From: Helicobacter sp. MIT 11-5569
GTDB lineage: Bacteria > Campylobacterota > Campylobacteria > Campylobacterales > Helicobacteraceae
Direction: 5' to 3'
DNA length: 64,000 nucleotides
Assembly (NCBI RefSeq): GCF_000765695.2
Contig: NZ_JRPB02000001.1
Location: 1 to 64,000, forward strand
Positions 36,771 to 46,724 of this stretch are shown here, one piece after another (within the stretch, counting starts at the first letter, position 1; every line of letters starts with the position of its first letter). Made by a program: the position numbers and the translations under genes. The notes under the pieces were generated by a model. The model searched no databases and was not told where the DNA came from. It worked only from the letters and a program-made list of their open reading frames with translations.

Positions 36771-37470
36771 AGTTTTTATGCAAACGCCGCAAAAACAATT
36801 TGAGTTTGACGCAAAAGTTGCAGGCGTTTTTGATGATATGTTAAGTCGAAGTATTCCATATTATAAGGAAGTTTTAGCATTGAGTGCGGATTTTGCGCTA
36901 GAATATGCAAAAAAAGATTCCATAATCTTAGATTTAGGAACTTCTACTGGCGCAATGCTGGTAGAGATTGCTTCAAAAGCTAAAATACCTTTGAGATTCT
37001 ATGGAATAGATAATGCACAAAGTATGCTTGATTATGCGCAAAAGAAACTAGATGCCTATGGAATGCAAGCGCATTTAATTTGTGGAGATATTTTACAAGA
37101 GCAATTTCCTAAAAGTGATGTGATTATCGCAAATTATACTTTGCAGTTTATCCGCCCATTAGAAAGGGAAAAGCTAGCGCAGAAGATTTTTAATGCTTTA
37201 AATGTTGGTGGAATCTTTATTTTTTCAGAAAAAATTATTTGTGAGAATAAAACTTTAGATTTTAAAATGATTCAGTATTATTTGGAGAGCAAAAAAAAGC
37301 GCGGTTATAGCGAGTTTGAGATTAGTAAAAAGCGTGAAGCTTTAGAAAATGTGCTAATCCCTTATAGCGAAAAAGAGAATCGGACAATGTTGAGCAATGC
37401 TGGGTTTAGCCATATTCAAACATTATTTTGCTGGGTAAATTTTGCAACTTTTATTGCAATAAAAGAATAA
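36760..37470 (+). CDS. cmoA: Carboxy-S-adenosyl-L-methionine synthase
   Basis: A 236-aa SAM-fold enzyme. FDAKVAGVFDDMLSRSIPYYKEV, LDLGTSTGAMLVEIA, FYGIDNAQSMLDYAQ and IIANYTLQFI are CmoA features; it makes carboxy-SAM from SAM and prephenate for wobble-uridine modification in tRNA. The start overlaps ribF by 11 bases. Confidence 0.88.
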   Translation: MTDKVFMQTPQKQFEFDAKVAGVFDDMLSRSIPYYKEVLALSADFALEYAKKDSIILDLGTSTGAMLVEIASKAKIPLRFYGIDNAQSMLDYAQKKLDAYGMQAHLICGDILQEQFPKSDVIIANYTLQFIRPLEREKLAQKIFNALNVGGIFIFSEKIICENKTLDFKMIQYYLESKKKRGYSEFEISKKREALENVLIPYSEKENRTMLSNAGFSHIQTLFCWVNFATFIAIKE

Positions 37471-37497
37471 ATTAAATAAATGATTAAGGGATTATAA

Positions 37498-38649
37498 ATG
37501 CAGATACAGCAAATACAAAATTCACAAACACTAGAAGTTTTAAAAAACCTTATCTCTTATCCAAGTATAACACCAAAAGAATGTGGAATCTATGCTTATA
37601 TTTGCGCAATTTTGCCAGAATTTAAAGCTTTATGCTTTGATAAAAATGGTGTGAAAAATATATTTTTATATAAGGATTTTATGGAATCTAAAAATACAGA
37701 TTCTAAAGTTGCGCATTTATGTTTTGCAGGACATATTGATGTTGTCCCACCGGGTGAAGGTTGGGAGAGTGAGCCTTTTGTTCCATTGCAAAAAGATGGT
37801 TTTCTTTATGGGAGAGGAGCGCAAGATATGAAAGGGGGAGTTGCTGCTTTTGTATGTGCAATAAGGGAGTTTTTGGATTCCAATAAGGCATTTGATGGAA
37901 TCCTATCTGTGCTTTTAACAAGTGATGAAGAAGGCGATGCAATTTTTGGCACAAAATATGCGCTTGAAGAGTTAGAAAAACTAGACTTACTTCCTGATTT
38001 TGCAGTCGTTGCAGAACCGACTTGTGTAGAGAAATTTGGAGATATGATTAAAGTTGGCAGGCGCGGTTCTATTAATGGCAAACTAACAATCTTTGGCAAG
38101 CAAGGGCATGTCGCGTATCCTAATAAATGTGTGAATCCTGTGGAGTTAATCGCGCCTATGCTTAGTGGAATCGCGGGCTTTGATTTGGATAAAGGCAGTG
38201 CAGAGTTTGAACCTAGTAAGATTGTTATTACAGATATACGCGGGGGAATGGAAGTTGTCAATGTAACGCCTAGTGATTTAAAAATAATGTTTAATATGCG
38301 CAATTCTACATTAACATGCTTAGAAGATTTGCAGGCATATTTAGAGAATCTTTTAAGTGCGATTCCACATCATTTGGAGCTAAAACAGAGTTCTAAGCCT
38401 TTTTTGACAGATACAGAAAATAAGATTGTGCAAAAAATGGTAGAAGTGTTGGAATCTCAAAATGGTTTTGCTCCTATGCTTAGCACAAGTGGTGGGACAA
38501 GTGATGCGCGCTATTTTGCAGAATTTGGAGTGCGTGTTGTAGAATGTGGTGTGTGTAATGATAGAATCCACTCACTTAATGAAAGGGTGAAAATTACAGA
38601 AGTGGAAGCATTAAAGCAAGTCTTTAAGTGTTTATTAGAAAATTTCTAA
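37498..38649 (+). CDS. dapE: Succinyl-diaminopimelate desuccinylase
   Basis: A 383-aa M20 metalloenzyme of lysine/diaminopimelate synthesis. Metal ligands lie in [32 protein letters not shown] and the late [14 protein letters not shown] and [12 protein letters not shown] motifs. DapE features outnumber those of ArgE. AAGGGATTATAA precedes the ATG. It closes the ugd-cmoA run. Confidence 0.9.
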   Translation: MQIQQIQNSQTLEVLKNLISYPSITPKECGIYAYICAILPEFKALCFDKNGVKNIFLYKDFMESKNTDSKVAHLCFAGHIDVVPPGEGWESEPFVPLQKDGFLYGRGAQDMKGGVAAFVCAIREFLDSNKAFDGILSVLLTSDEEGDAIFGTKYALEELEKLDLLPDFAVVAEPTCVEKFGDMIKVGRRGSINGKLTIFGKQGHVAYPNKCVNPVELIAPMLSGIAGFDLDKGSAEFEPSKIVITDIRGGMEVVNVTPSDLKIMFNMRNSTLTCLEDLQAYLENLLSAIPHHLELKQSSKPFLTDTENKIVQKMVEVLESQNGFAPMLSTSGGTSDARYFAEFGVRVVECGVCNDRIHSLNERVKITEVEALKQVFKCLLENF

Positions 38650-38659
38650 AGGAGAGAAT

Positions 38660-41500
38660 ATGCAATCTATTAACGCATTTTTAGAGGTGGCAAAAGAAGT
38701 CTTTAAAGAAAGAGTTTTTACGGATTATTTAAGGAGATTTGCTTATGGTGTTGATGCTTCGTGCTATCGTTATATTCCTAAAGCGGTAGTTTGGGCAGAA
38801 AATGAGCAAGAAATTTCTACATTAATTAAGCTTGCAAAGCAGTTTGATGTTCCTTTGACCTTTAGAGCAGCTGGGACTTCTCTAAGCGGACAAGCATGTA
38901 GTGATAGTGTTTTGGTAGTATGTTTTTGGAGAGAGATTAAAGTTTCACATAATGCAGAAAGTATTTGGTGTGATTGTGGAGTGATTGGCATAGAAGCAAA
39001 TAATGCTCTAGCTCCTTATAGCAAAAAAATAGGACCAGACCCAGCAACGCTTGCAAGTGCGCAAATTGGAGGGATTTTTTCTAATAATTCTAGTGGAATG
39101 TGCTGTGGTGTGAAGCAAAATAGTTATAACACGATTAAATCTATTAGAATGATTTTAAGTGATGGTAGTATTTTGGATACTTCTGATACAGAATCTTTTG
39201 AAGCATTTTGCAACACACATACAGAGCTTATTAGTGAGCTTATGGAATTGCATGAAGAAGTGAATGTCGATACGGAATTAAAAGCAAGGATTGCCAAAAA
39301 ATTTTCTATCAAAAATACAACAGGATATAGTTTAAATGCTTTGGTAGATTTTGATAATCCAAAAGATATTTTAAACCATATTTTCATTGGAGCAGAGGGG
39401 ACGCTTGGATTTGTAAGTCGTGTGGAATATGAAGCAGTGCCAGATTTACAACATAAAGCTTGCGCACTTTTGTTTTTTTCAGATATTTATGCTGCAACAG
39501 AGGCAATTTTACTTTTTGCAGAAAATGAGAAAATTATTAGTGCAGCAGAAATTATGGATTATGCTTGTTTGCAAAGTGTGCAGCATTTAGAAGGAGTGCC
39601 TAAGGAAATTTTAGAAATCCAAGAGGGAAATTGTGCGATTTTGATTCAATTAGAATCGCAAGATAGAGAAACTTTAGAAAAAAATATTGCAGATTTAACG
39701 CCAAAAATTGAGGCTTTAAAAACACGTTTTGCAGTGCGATTTAGCTTTGATAAAGTCGAGCAAGATTCTTGGTGGTTGATTAGAAAAGGGATTTTACCTA
39801 TTGCTGCTGGAAGTCGTCCTAAAGGTAGCACGGTAATTACAGAGGATATTTGCTTTTTTATTAAGGATTTCACAAAAGGAATCGCTGAGGTAATGGAATT
39901 GTTTGAAAAATACCATTTTAAAGGGATTATTTTTGGACATGCCTTAAGTGGAAATGTGCATTTTATTATTACACCTAATTTAAATCAAGAACAAGAAGCA
40001 AAAAACTTTGCGCTTTTTATGGAGGAGTTAGCGCATAGGGTTGCAAAATATCAAGGAAGTATTAAAGCAGAGCATGGCACAGGAAGAATGGTTGCACCAT
40101 TTGTAGAGTTAGAATGGGGAGAAAAAGCTTATCATATCCATAAGCGCATTAAGAAAATTTTTGATAAGGATAATATTTTCAATCCTGATGTAATTATTAG
40201 CGAAGATAAAGCAATCCACACTAAGAATCTTAAACCTTCTTTAGAGCATAATGATGCGGTAAATGCGTTAATTGGAAAATGTATGGAGTGTGGATTTTGC
40301 GAGAAGCATTGTCCAACGCTTGGATTTACGCTTACTCCGCGACAGAGAATTAGCGTGTATCAAGAAATTTGTCGCTTAGAAGCAAAATCAGGTTTAAGTG
40401 TGCAAGAAAAAGAGGAATTAAAAAGTTTAAAAGAAGGATATACTTATTTTGGAGTGGAGAGTTGCGCGACTTGTTCTGCTTGTGCAAATCTTTGTCCTTT
40501 GCAGATTGATACTGCAAATATTGCAAAACTAACTAAAATTGGAAAATCTCCAAATACAGCGCGTTTTGTTGCAAAGAATTTTGAAACATTAATGCCAATC
40601 TTTAAAACTTCCTTAAATATCGCAAATGCAACACAAGAAATTTCCAAGCCTTTTTCTAAAACCTTGCACCAGTGGGAAAAAACACCGATAATGTTAGATT
40701 ATTTTCCAACTGCAAATCCTAAGAAAGAATTTCATAATATAAAAAATCCTGCAGCAACACAAAAAGTTGTGTATTTTTCATCGTGTTTAAATCGGGTATT
40801 TGCTCCACCAAAAGAAGCAGAGGATAAACGTAGCATTCAAGAGGTTTTTGAGGCATTGTGCCAAAAAGCAGGAATAGAGATTATTTATCCACAGAATCTT
40901 TTAGGATTATGTTGTTCTAAGGCTTTTAAAGATTATAAAGAAAGCGCAATGCAAGTTGCATTAAAAAGCTTTGAAGCATTAAAAGAAGCAAGCGAAGATG
41001 GCGCGATTCCTATTGTTTGCGACCATAGTGCTTGTGCATTAGAATTATTAGAAAGGGCGCAAGAATTTGGAGTTTTGAAAAATGTGTGTTTGAAGATTGA
41101 GGATATGCCAAGTTTTGTTTTAGAATCCGTGATTCCAAATCTTAAGATTACACAAAAGCAAGATTCTATCGGTGTTTATGCACCTTGTGCGACAAGACAT
41201 TATAAACACAAAACAAATAATGAAAACGCAATTTTAGAGATTGCAAAACTTTGTGCGAGTGATGTAAAGGTGCATAGCGGGACAAAATGTTGTGGGTTTG
41301 CAGGGAATAAAGGATTTTTAGATCCTAAGTTAAACCAACATGCATTAAGTTCTTTTGTAAAATTTTATGAAAAATCCCCTATCACGAAGGGATATTCAAG
41401 CTCAAGCACTTGTGAGATTGGTTTAAGCGCAAATACGCAAAAAGTTTGGCAACATATTATTTATTTGCTAGATTCTTGCGCGCAAAAACCTAATATTTAG
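38660..41500 (+). CDS. D-lactate dehydrogenase-like flavin/iron-sulfur oxidoreductase
   Basis: A 946-aa fused enzyme: FAD-binding domain with FRAAGTSLSGQA and GPDPATLASAQIGGIFSNNSSGM (residues 70-155), FAD-oxidase C-terminal domain to about 515 (KAEHGTGRMVAPFVE), two 4Fe-4S sites CMECGFCEKHC and CATCSACANLC (535-620), then CCG-type domains with GLCCSKAFKDY and GTKCCGFAGNKGF. This is the layout of the quinone-linked D-lactate dehydrogenase of C. jejuni (Cj1585c) and H. pylori HP1222. It would feed electrons from lactate to quinone. A GGAGAG SD precedes the ATG. Confidence 0.85.
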   Translation: MQSINAFLEVAKEVFKERVFTDYLRRFAYGVDASCYRYIPKAVVWAENEQEISTLIKLAKQFDVPLTFRAAGTSLSGQACSDSVLVVCFWREIKVSHNAESIWCDCGVIGIEANNALAPYSKKIGPDPATLASAQIGGIFSNNSSGMCCGVKQNSYNTIKSIRMILSDGSILDTSDTESFEAFCNTHTELISELMELHEEVNVDTELKARIAKKFSIKNTTGYSLNALVDFDNPKDILNHIFIGAEGTLGFVSRVEYEAVPDLQHKACALLFFSDIYAATEAILLFAENEKIISAAEIMDYACLQSVQHLEGVPKEILEIQEGNCAILIQLESQDRETLEKNIADLTPKIEALKTRFAVRFSFDKVEQDSWWLIRKGILPIAAGSRPKGSTVITEDICFFIKDFTKGIAEVMELFEKYHFKGIIFGHALSGNVHFIITPNLNQEQEAKNFALFMEELAHRVAKYQGSIKAEHGTGRMVAPFVELEWGEKAYHIHKRIKKIFDKDNIFNPDVIISEDKAIHTKNLKPSLEHNDAVNALIGKCMECGFCEKHCPTLGFTLTPRQRISVYQEICRLEAKSGLSVQEKEELKSLKEGYTYFGVESCATCSACANLCPLQIDTANIAKLTKIGKSPNTARFVAKNFETLMPIFKTSLNIANATQEISKPFSKTLHQWEKTPIMLDYFPTANPKKEFHNIKNPAATQKVVYFSSCLNRVFAPPKEAEDKRSIQEVFEALCQKAGIEIIYPQNLLGLCCSKAFKDYKESAMQVALKSFEALKEASEDGAIPIVCDHSACALELLERAQEFGVLKNVCLKIEDMPSFVLESVIPNLKITQKQDSIGVYAPCATRHYKHKTNNENAILEIAKLCASDVKVHSGTKCCGFAGNKGFLDPKLNQHALSSFVKFYEKSPITKGYSSSSTCEIGLSANTQKVWQHIIYLLDSCAQKPNI

Positions 41501-41511
41501 ATGAGGTATTT

Positions 41512-42426
41512 ATGGAAAGTCAAGCAATAGAATCTTTTATGCAAAAACTTCAAAATGGTGCAAAATGCTATACTTATGAGTTTTCAGCCCCAGCTAGTTT
41601 TAATCTTGATGTGCTTTTTGAAACATTAAAACAACAAAAATTTTTACAAAATATTGACGCATTTGTTTGCACAGATTCTCCTCTTGGTAAGCTCAAGCAT
41701 AGTGCAGTTTTAGCGAGTTTGAAACTGCAAAATGCTTTTAAGATTCCAAGTATTGCAACAATTTCTATGCGCGATAAAAATACGCTTGCATTACAAAGTG
41801 AATTAATCGGTATGAATAGCTTAGATTTACGCCTTGTTTTGGCTTTAACCGGAGACCCTTTGCGTCTTGGGAATCAACCACAAGCAAAAGGGGTTTTTGA
41901 AGGAAGTAGCGCATTGCTTTTAAAAATTATTTGTGCGCTTAATGCTAGCAAAGATATTAATGGAGGAAATTTGCAGGGAGAATCCAAAAGTATTTATCCT
42001 TTTTGTGTGTTAAATTCTTATGCAAAGAATAAAGAAAATTTGTATAGAAAAATGTGTGAAAAAATCCAAAATGGGGCATTAGCAATTTTTACACAGCCTA
42101 TTTATGATATTAATATTGCAGAAGAGCTTTTAGAATGGTGTGCTAAAATCAATGCACAATATAATAAAAAATGTGTGCTTATGTTTGGATTTTTTCCGAT
42201 TACTAGCTATAAAACTGCATTTTTTTTGCACCATAAATTACCCGGTGTTTTTGTGCCAAAAGATTGGCTTATTGCTTTGGAGAATGCTAGCAAAGAAGGC
42301 AATGAAGAGCAAATTGGTTTGCAAAAAAGTCAAGCGTTATTTAAAGATTTAAGCGCATTGCAGCAAAGATTCCATTTTATGAGTGCAAACAAACCAGACG
42401 TGATTAAGAAAATTTTGGAAAACTAG
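41512..42426 (+). CDS. Methylenetetrahydrofolate reductase-like protein
   Basis: A 304-aa TIM-barrel protein with MTHFR features: YTYEFSAPASFNLDVLFETL at the N-terminus, VLALTGDPLRLG in the middle and IFTQPIYDI with LPGVFVP near the end. The conserved flavin motifs are only partly visible, so it may use a folate substrate without being the main MetF. It begins 12 bases after the lactate dehydrogenase-like gene. Confidence 0.72.
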   Translation: MESQAIESFMQKLQNGAKCYTYEFSAPASFNLDVLFETLKQQKFLQNIDAFVCTDSPLGKLKHSAVLASLKLQNAFKIPSIATISMRDKNTLALQSELIGMNSLDLRLVLALTGDPLRLGNQPQAKGVFEGSSALLLKIICALNASKDINGGNLQGESKSIYPFCVLNSYAKNKENLYRKMCEKIQNGALAIFTQPIYDINIAEELLEWCAKINAQYNKKCVLMFGFFPITSYKTAFFLHHKLPGVFVPKDWLIALENASKEGNEEQIGLQKSQALFKDLSALQQRFHFMSANKPDVIKKILEN

Positions 42427-42509
42427 CTTTTATTGTCTAAAAATTTATAAAAATTTGTTAAACTTCCGCGATTTAAGATTGCAAAGTTTAAAATTTTGAG
42501 GTGTAAATA

Positions 42510-43547
42510 ATGGCGCAAAATCATCAAATATCTAAATACGTATTGATAAAAGATTTATTGAAAGATTGGCTAAATGGTTTTGTTTTGGTTCTTTTAGTGA
42601 GCCTAGCAAGCTATTATATTGCAGCTTTGCCTATGATTGCAAAGTTGCATTTATCGCCTTTGATTATTGGTGTTGTATTTGGAATCTTTGCTTCTCCGCT
42701 TTTTCGAAATGCACAGGAATCTTGTGAAAAAGCTGTTGTTTTTAGCGCAAAAAAGCTTTTAAGGCTTGGTATTATTTTGTATGGTTTTAATGTAACATTG
42801 GGAAGTATCGCAAGTGTGGGCTTAAATGGGATTGTATTAAGCATTGTTGTTGTAGTAGCAATTTTGGTGCTTGGTTATGTCATTGGTGTGAAATTTTTAA
42901 AACTCGATAAAGAAATTGCAATTTTAGTAAGTGGTGGAAGTGCAATTTGTGGAGCAGCTGCGGTTTTAGCATTGGAATCTTCGCTAAAATCAAAACCTTA
43001 TAAAGGAATCATAGCTGTAGGGACGGTTGTCATTTTTGGGCTATTAGGAATGTTTTTGTATCCGCTAGCTTATGCGCTTGGAATCGTGCATTTGAATCTA
43101 ACGCAAGAAGGATATTACATAGGGCTTACCTTGCATGAGCTTGCAAATGTTGTAGGAGCTGGTGGGGCGATTTCTCCACAAACACAAGAAGTTGCATTGA
43201 TTGTTAAAATGATTCGTGTGATTCTTCTTGTAGCTGTTTTGTTAGTTGTGCCTTATTTCTTTGCAGAAAGTAAAGAGGGGGAGCGCAGAAAATTACATAT
43301 TCCTTGGTTTGCATTTTGGTTTTTAGGAGTTGTGATTTTGCATTCGTTAGTAGCTTTGCCTGAAGTTGTTGTTGGAATCTTTAGATTTTTATCTGCCTTT
43401 TTCTTGGTAATGGCGATGAGTGCTTTAGGTTTGCAAGTGGATTTAAAGAAGTTTTTAGAGTTTGGTGGTAAAGCTTTTGTTCTTGCGCTTATTTTGTTTG
43501 GGATTCTTACTTTTGGGGGATTCTCACTTGTGTATTATTTTGTGTAG
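42510..43547 (+). CDS. YeiH/UPF0324 family membrane transporter
   Basis: A 345-aa polytopic protein with about ten helices. LSPLIIGVVFGIFASP, LRLGIILYGFNVTLGSIASVG and VSGGSAICGAAAVLALE are features of UPF0324 (YeiH), a family of putative sulfate exporters. GAGG precedes the ATG. The function is inferred from the family only. Confidence 0.85.
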   Translation: MAQNHQISKYVLIKDLLKDWLNGFVLVLLVSLASYYIAALPMIAKLHLSPLIIGVVFGIFASPLFRNAQESCEKAVVFSAKKLLRLGIILYGFNVTLGSIASVGLNGIVLSIVVVVAILVLGYVIGVKFLKLDKEIAILVSGGSAICGAAAVLALESSLKSKPYKGIIAVGTVVIFGLLGMFLYPLAYALGIVHLNLTQEGYYIGLTLHELANVVGAGGAISPQTQEVALIVKMIRVILLVAVLLVVPYFFAESKEGERRKLHIPWFAFWFLGVVILHSLVALPEVVVGIFRFLSAFFLVMAMSALGLQVDLKKFLEFGGKAFVLALILFGILTFGGFSLVYYFV

Positions 43548-43556
43548 AGAGAAGTA

Positions 43557-44726
43557 ATGGTTGATCGTCCATTATTTATTATTAGTGCAAGCCTTATTAC
43601 AATTGGTGTTTTATTTTCTTATTCTTTATCATCATTTGCAATCTTGTATTATGATTATGGGGAATTTCATTTTATGTTAAGACAAAGTATTGCTGGTATT
43701 TTAGGCGTGCTTTTAATGTGGGGAATTTCACGTTGTAATCCTGATAATTTTGTGTTACGTTTTGGTTTTATCTTATTTTTTGGCGGAATCTTTGTAATGT
43801 TTATTATGCACTTTTTGCCAGAATCCTTAGCAACAAGTGCAGGGGGGGCTAAACGTTGGATTCGTTTGCCTTTTTTCTCTCTTGCCCCTGTGGAGTTTTT
43901 TAAAATTGGATTTGTAACTTTTCTTGCGTGGAGTTTTTCGCGTAAATTTTCTTTATTGGAACAAAAGAGCTTAAAAGAGGAATTTATTACATTTTTGCCT
44001 TATGTCGCTGTGTTTTTGCTTGCAGTGTATTTGATAGCTATTTTACAAAATGATTTAGGGCAAATTGTGCTTTTGGGAACAACTTTAGCCGTTATGATGA
44101 TTTTTGCAGGGTCGTCTTTCAAATTATTTTTGTATCTTTTAAGTGGAGCAGCTACACTTTTTGTGCTTGTCATTATCACAAGTGCGCATAGAATCGCTAG
44201 AGTTAAAACTTGGTGGGCTGGGGCGCAGGATTTGATTTTGTCCTTTTTTCCACAATCTATTGCAAATTCTTTGCGTGTTGAAAACTTACCAGAACCCTAT
44301 CAAATCCAACATTCTTTAAATGCTATTGTAAATGGTGGAATCTTAGGGGAAGGCTTGGGAAATGGATTAATTAAACTTGGCTTTTTAAGTGAAGTGCATA
44401 CAGATGTGATTTTAGCTGGAATTACTGAAGAGATAGGATTTTTAGGCTTAGCTTGTATTTGTATTTTATTTATCGCACTTATATTTAGGATTTTAAAAAT
44501 TGCGAATCGTTGTGAAAATATTATGTATTATCTTTTTTGTTCTGGAGTTGCAGTGATTTTGGGATTCTCTTTTTTAATCAATGCTTTTGGAATCTCTGGG
44601 TTAATTCCAATTAAAGGAATAGCAGTTCCATTTTTAAGCTATGGAGGAAGTTCAATTTTAGCAACAAGTATAATGATAGGTATCGTGCTATCTATTAGCA
44701 AAAAAGTTAAAATGGCAAATATTTAG
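43557..44726 (+). CDS. ftsW: Septal peptidoglycan glycosyltransferase FtsW
   Basis: A 389-aa SEDS-family protein with ten helices. GGAKRWIRLPFFSLAPVEFFKIG in the N-terminal half, the catalytic-loop region AHRIARVKTWW, HSLNAIVNGGILGEGLGNGLIKLGFLSEVHTDVILAGITEEIGF, and PFLSYGGSS. The TEE-type loop and the adjacent class A PBP favour FtsW; RodA is the alternative. It is needed for division. Confidence 0.85.
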   Translation: MVDRPLFIISASLITIGVLFSYSLSSFAILYYDYGEFHFMLRQSIAGILGVLLMWGISRCNPDNFVLRFGFILFFGGIFVMFIMHFLPESLATSAGGAKRWIRLPFFSLAPVEFFKIGFVTFLAWSFSRKFSLLEQKSLKEEFITFLPYVAVFLLAVYLIAILQNDLGQIVLLGTTLAVMMIFAGSSFKLFLYLLSGAATLFVLVIITSAHRIARVKTWWAGAQDLILSFFPQSIANSLRVENLPEPYQIQHSLNAIVNGGILGEGLGNGLIKLGFLSEVHTDVILAGITEEIGFLGLACICILFIALIFRILKIANRCENIMYYLFCSGVAVILGFSFLINAFGISGLIPIKGIAVPFLSYGGSSILATSIMIGIVLSISKKVKMANI

Positions 44727-44771
44727 AAAATCTGTGTTAGAATTTAAAAATTTCGCATTCTAGGGAAGAAA

Positions 44772-46706
44772 TTGAAAAGTTTTTTTAGAATACTTAGTGT
44801 TATTGGCATTGTTGCAATAATAGGAATCGTTGCGTTTGTTGTGCAAGTTTATGTAGAGGTTCGTAATGATACAGATAAAATTGTGCATTATAAACCCCAA
44901 ATTGCTACACAAATTTTTGATAGACAAAATCGTTTAGTTGCAAATTTATTCGAAGAAGAGTTTCGTTTTTATGCAACTTTTGAAGAAATGCCTGCACGTC
45001 TGATTGAGGCACTTTTAGCTATTGAAGATACATTATTTTTTGAACATCCCGGGGTTAATGTAGATGCGATTATGCGTGCGATGATAAAAAATATCCAAAA
45101 TGCGCGTTATGCAGAGGGTGGAAGCACAATCACGCAACAACTCATTAAAAATGTGGCTTTAACACGCGAAAAGACAATTGAGAGAAAAATCAAAGAAGTT
45201 TTGCTTGCTATGCGTTTAGAGACAATTTTAAGCAAAGAAGAGATTTTAGAGAGATATTTAAACCATACTTATTTTGGACATGGATTTTACGGAGTAAAAA
45301 CTGCGACAATGGGATACTTTCGCAAAAACATGAATGCTCTTACTTTAAAAGAAATGGCTATACTTGTTTCATTGCCGCGCGCACCAAGTTTTTATGACCC
45401 GACAAAAAACTATGAATTTGCACTAGGTAGAGCAAATAATGTTTTGCAAAGAATGTATGAGTTAGGTTGGATTTCCAAAGAAGAGTTTGATGAGGGAAGT
45501 AGTGAAAGACCAAAGGTGTATGATGATACACTGACACAAAATGTTGCCCCTTATGTTGTTGATGAAGTGCAACGCCAACTTGCTGGGTTAGCAGATTTGA
45601 AAACAGCTGGTTATAAGATTTATTTAAATATTGATTTGGATTATCAAGAAATTGCACAAGAGGCGTTGTATTTTGGCTATGAGCAGATTTTATCTAGGCA
45701 CAAAAATGATGAAGACTTAAAAGAAAAGCTAAATGGCGCATTTGTTGTTTTAGAGAATAAAACAGGAAAGATTTTGGCTCTTATTGGTGGAGTGGATTAT
45801 GCAAAAAGTAATTTTTCTCGTGCAACGCAAAGCAAAAGACAAGTAGGTAGTAGCGTAAAACCCTTTTTGTATTTAAGTGCTATTAATTCTGGATTATCAC
45901 AAAACTATCAGATTCCAGATATTGCAAGAACTTATGAATACAAAGCAGGCAGTGTGCGTAAAAAATGGCAGCCTAAAAACTATAATAAATCTTTGAGTGG
46001 ATTTGTTTCTTTAAAAACAGCATTAACAAGATCTATGAATTTAGCAACAATTAATCTTGTAGAGGAAGTAGGATTTGATAGAATTTATAATGAAGTTTTA
46101 AGATATGGTTTTAGTAATGTGCCTAAAGATTTAACAATTTCTTTAGGAAGTTTTGGTGCTTCTCCTTTGAATATGGCTAGAAATTTTATGGTGTTTTCAA
46201 ATTATGGAAAAGTCATTGACCCGATGCTTATTGATCGTATTGTAGATATGAAAGGAGATGTGGCGTATTTTACTCCAAATGAATATGAGTTATCTAAAGA
46301 TGCGCAAAGTTTTTTGATTGTAGATATTTTACGCAATGTTATAAATGCTGGAACTGGTAGGCGTGCAAGGGTAGAAGGAATTGAGCTTGCAGGAAAAACA
46401 GGAACAACAAATGATAATGTAGATTCTTGGTTTTGTGGGTTTTCTCCAAGTATTGAAGCAGTTGTTTGGTTTGGAAAAGATGATAATACGCCTATGGGTT
46501 ATAGTGAAACGGGTAGTATTGCGCCTGCTTCTTCATTTGGTTACTTTTTTAGTAAGATTTTAGAAATTGATCCGGGATTAGAGCGTAAATTTAAAATTCC
46601 ACAAGGTGTGCGTAGTCAAAATGTAGATAATGAAAGATTCTATTATACAGATGAGTCGCCAATTAGAAGCGCACCAAAAGCTAATCATGATACGATTATT
46701 TTTTAG
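44772..46706 (+). CDS. pbpA: Class A penicillin-binding protein (PBP1a)
   Basis: A 644-aa bifunctional murein synthase with one N-terminal membrane anchor. Glycosyltransferase motifs: AIEDTLFFEHPGV, GGSTITQQLIKN and KIKEVLLAMRLE (residues 80-160). Transpeptidase motifs: SSVKP (SXXK), SMN (SXN) and GKTGTT (KTG). Start is TTG 44772 with AGGGA seven bases upstream. Shorter than gamma-proteobacterial PBP1a, as in H. pylori. Confidence 0.92.
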   Translation: MKSFFRILSVIGIVAIIGIVAFVVQVYVEVRNDTDKIVHYKPQIATQIFDRQNRLVANLFEEEFRFYATFEEMPARLIEALLAIEDTLFFEHPGVNVDAIMRAMIKNIQNARYAEGGSTITQQLIKNVALTREKTIERKIKEVLLAMRLETILSKEEILERYLNHTYFGHGFYGVKTATMGYFRKNMNALTLKEMAILVSLPRAPSFYDPTKNYEFALGRANNVLQRMYELGWISKEEFDEGSSERPKVYDDTLTQNVAPYVVDEVQRQLAGLADLKTAGYKIYLNIDLDYQEIAQEALYFGYEQILSRHKNDEDLKEKLNGAFVVLENKTGKILALIGGVDYAKSNFSRATQSKRQVGSSVKPFLYLSAINSGLSQNYQIPDIARTYEYKAGSVRKKWQPKNYNKSLSGFVSLKTALTRSMNLATINLVEEVGFDRIYNEVLRYGFSNVPKDLTISLGSFGASPLNMARNFMVFSNYGKVIDPMLIDRIVDMKGDVAYFTPNEYELSKDAQSFLIVDILRNVINAGTGRRARVEGIELAGKTGTTNDNVDSWFCGFSPSIEAVVWFGKDDNTPMGYSETGSIAPASSFGYFFSKILEIDPGLERKFKIPQGVRSQNVDNERFYYTDESPIRSAPKANHDTIIF

Positions 46707-46724
46707 ATTCTATAAGGGGTGAAT